Below are positions 42,598 through 43,734 of a stretch of DNA of 43,734 nt, in pieces (positions within the stretch are counted from its first letter, which is position 1; each line of letters begins with the position of its first letter). The notes under the pieces were generated by a model, which was not told the origin of the DNA, ran no database searches, and saw only the letters and a program-made list of their open reading frames with translations. The stretch is from UBA2279 sp034399355. Its GTDB lineage: Bacteria > Actinomycetota > Coriobacteriia > Anaerosomatales > Anaerosomataceae. Where the stretch lies: the NCBI GenBank assembly GCA_034399355.1, contig JAXMMT010000018.1, forward strand, positions 1 to 43,734. Direction: 5' to 3'. Both the position numbers and the translations under genes were made by a program.

Positions 42598-42672
42598 TTA
42601 CCAGCGATACATGGCGCCGCCACCAAGAACAAGTGCGGCGAGAGAGCTGAGCAAGAAAACGATTCGCTTCAT
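42598..42672 (-). CDS. Tiny 24-residue membrane peptide
   Basis: ATG at 42672 to TAA at 42600-42598 gives a 24-residue peptide: two basic residues after Met, then a hydrophobic stretch (VFLLSSLAALVLGGGAM) and a C-terminal YRW. This is a signal-anchor-like layout. AAAAGGGGG lies ten bases before the start, similar to the site used by the BTAD regulator of the same cluster. It is too short for gene finders. Position before the membrane HD-GYP gene suggests it belongs to the same transcript. Role unknown; it might be a small subunit or a peptide signal. Coding is not proven. Confidence 0.4.
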   Translation of the reverse strand: MKRIVFLLSSLAALVLGGGAMYRW

Positions 42673-42807
42673 AGTGAGAAGACCCCCTTTTCAAGGATTT
42701 GGTCTCCTCCCATTCCGCTAATAATGGAAGAACGCTGTCCGCTCCGCTTAGTTGTTTGCTGACAGTGTCCAAACCGAGTCCCACGGCGTTGGTCCAAACT
42801 TTGGGGT

Positions 42808-43467
42808 CTATGGGGTTGTCAAGAAGCCCATGCGCCTATTGATTGCATTCAAGGTCGCACGAACGATTGAGTCCTTCTCGTTCTGCCTCACCAGAGCTGA
42901 ACCGGCGAACGACTGCTCGCCGAGAGATGTAACCAGCGTCACGCATGCAACAGCGACACTCTCGCTGCCGAGTTCCACGATCTCGACGTCTTCGAGAGCG
43001 AAACTCATCGCGCCATGCAGATACTCTTCGAGCGCGTTCAGTGTTGCCTGAGCCACAAGACGCTTGCGGCCTGTTTGGCTGTTGGGACCCAGCGCCTTGC
43101 CGATGTAGATGTCGTCCTCGAGTTCCAGAACAACAGTGATGACAGCCTGTACACCGCTGATCTCGGCATTGATCGACTTGATCTGGACCCGCGCTGTCTG
43201 CTTCGTCTCACGCTGAGGAAGAGCCTCTTGCCCAAGCTGCGCAATGGAGATCTTCTTGTGATCGATAGCGATGCCGAAAGACGCCATAATCGTGGACTCG
43301 ATATCGCGGACAAGCTGCTTGGGAGTCTTGTTGGGAAGCGCGAGCACATGGATCTCTTGGATGAGTCCGTCCTCAGACGCAACCACGCGCGCGGCTTTAA
43401 TCTCAGAAACCTGCGAAAGCGCTCCCTCAATATCGAGGATAGTCGCTGCTGACACCCCGTTGTTCAT
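42808..43467 (-). CDS. Conserved hypothetical protein, possibly two-domain
   Basis: A 219-residue soluble protein that I do not recognise by name. The ATG at 43467 has AAGGGG seven bases upstream. The N-terminal part (1-80) has an alternating strand/helix pattern with IQEIHVLALPNKTPKQLVRD. The C-terminal part (about 88-219) has an alpha/beta layout with QTGRKRLVAQATLNALEEYL and SIVRATLNAINRRMGF, in which two similar helices (QATLNALEEY and RATLNAINRR) suggest an internal duplication. It has no catalytic motif. A TTGACA promoter lies 106 bp upstream. It is the first gene of the cassette that leads to the HD-GYP and BTAD genes. Confidence 0.7.
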   Translation of the reverse strand: MNNGVSAATILDIEGALSQVSEIKAARVVASEDGLIQEIHVLALPNKTPKQLVRDIESTIMASFGIAIDHKKISIAQLGQEALPQRETKQTARVQIKSINAEISGVQAVITVVLELEDDIYIGKALGPNSQTGRKRLVAQATLNALEEYLHGAMSFALEDVEIVELGSESVAVACVTLVTSLGEQSFAGSALVRQNEKDSIVRATLNAINRRMGFLTTP

Positions 43468-43548
43468 TAAGAGCCCCTTGCTTCGACGAGTGCTGCGGCT
43501 AGTGGGTCTTTTCGCCTTCGGGCGTGCGACATTGTAGCTCCACGCACA

Positions 43549-43578
43549 AATCTAAGCTTCATATGCGTTGGGTGTCAA
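43549..43578 (-). promoter_or_regulatory. Promoter upstream of the signalling cassette
   Basis: A consensus -35 TTGACA (43578-43573) and a -10 TAGATT (43554-43549) are 18 bp apart on the minus strand. The leader to the first gene would be about 75 nt. Confidence 0.5.
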
Positions 43579-43623
43579 CCAAAGGACCACACACGAGCGC
43601 GTAAGAATTTGGGGGGTCTACTC

Positions 43624-43734
43624 TCAGTTCATGGGATTGAACATCCCTCGGAACGGCTGACGCGTCGAAAACGGCATCAGGTGTCCCGCTGGCGGCTCAT
43701 ATCCCTTACCGTCCGAGCGTACCATCTCGTAGCC
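43624..43734 (-). CDS. C-terminal end of a gene cut by the window edge
   Basis: On the minus strand an open frame enters from the right edge and ends at TGA 43626-43624, giving 36 residues (GYEMVRSDGKGYEPPAGHLM then PFSTRQPFRGMFNPMN). Codon choice looks coding, with G/C at many third positions. The sequence is rich in Pro, Gly and Met; I do not recognise it. The next 156 bp to the gene at 43467 hold a promoter and no further gene. Confidence 0.5.
   Translation of the reverse strand, partial: GYEMVRSDGKGYEPPAGHLMPFSTRQPFRGMFNPMN

Noticed and set aside
1..43734. CRISPR arrays or prophage genes
   Set aside because: No regularly spaced repeats and no phage structural or cas genes were seen.

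Overview
The window reads as the chromosome of a GC-rich, probably anaerobic member of the Actinomycetota, most likely a deep branch such as Coriobacteriia/OPB41 (Anaerosomatales). This is inferred from codon use, two-subunit transketolase, a dsrM/dsrK-like membrane redox operon with sulfur carriers, SARP-type regulation and HD-GYP proteins. No rRNA is present, so the placement is not proven. Nearly all genes lie on the minus strand. Region 1 (1-250) is the tail of an integrase-type transposase with tandem end repeats. Region 2 (305-10248) is housekeeping: thrS, a zinc-ribbon membrane protein, folC, valS, then clpX, clpP and tig. Region 3 (10313-11077) holds six tRNA genes (Pro, Gly, Arg, His, Lys, Leu) with several promoters and an internal terminator. 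Region 4 (11101-14125) is murI, an MBL-fold hydrolase, rph and rdgB. Region 5 (14179-17570) is the clearest accessory unit and runs on the plus strand: an ArsR-type repressor with its own operator, a DsrE-type protein, a TusA-type sulfur carrier, a DsrM/NarI-like haem b membrane subunit and a DsrK/HdrD-like iron-sulfur subunit, ending in a terminator. It looks like a sulfur-linked membrane electron-transfer module without DsrAB. Region 6 (17602-20705) has a UroD-like protein, a small membrane exporter family protein, a small unknown protein, an ArfB-like GGQ protein, and tmRNA (ssrA) with smpB, so two ribosome-rescue routes sit side by side. Several genes here appear to have leaderless promoters. 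Region 7 (20716-31612) has a PAS histidine kinase behind a C9 tract, an M42 aminopeptidase, rnr, a small unknown gene, ctp-ftsX-ftsE, split transketolase and a YitT-family protein. Region 8 (31686-35988) is prfB, whose stop-codon recognition tripeptide is SPT rather than SPF, and secA. Upstream of secA is a roughly 400-bp gap that folds into a branched RNA of about 200 nt with its own -10 box. Region 9 (36036-43734) is a signalling cassette on the minus strand: a conserved two-lobed unknown protein, a 24-residue membrane peptide, a membrane HD-GYP protein, a translationally coupled degenerate HD protein, a DUF5317-like membrane protein and a 1097-residue STAND/BTAD regulator. The best candidates for something undescribed are the structured RNA before secA, the HD-GYP/HD/DUF5317/BTAD cassette with its tiny peptide, the ArsR-DsrE-TusA-DsrMK-like operon, and the RF2 with a hybrid tripeptide.
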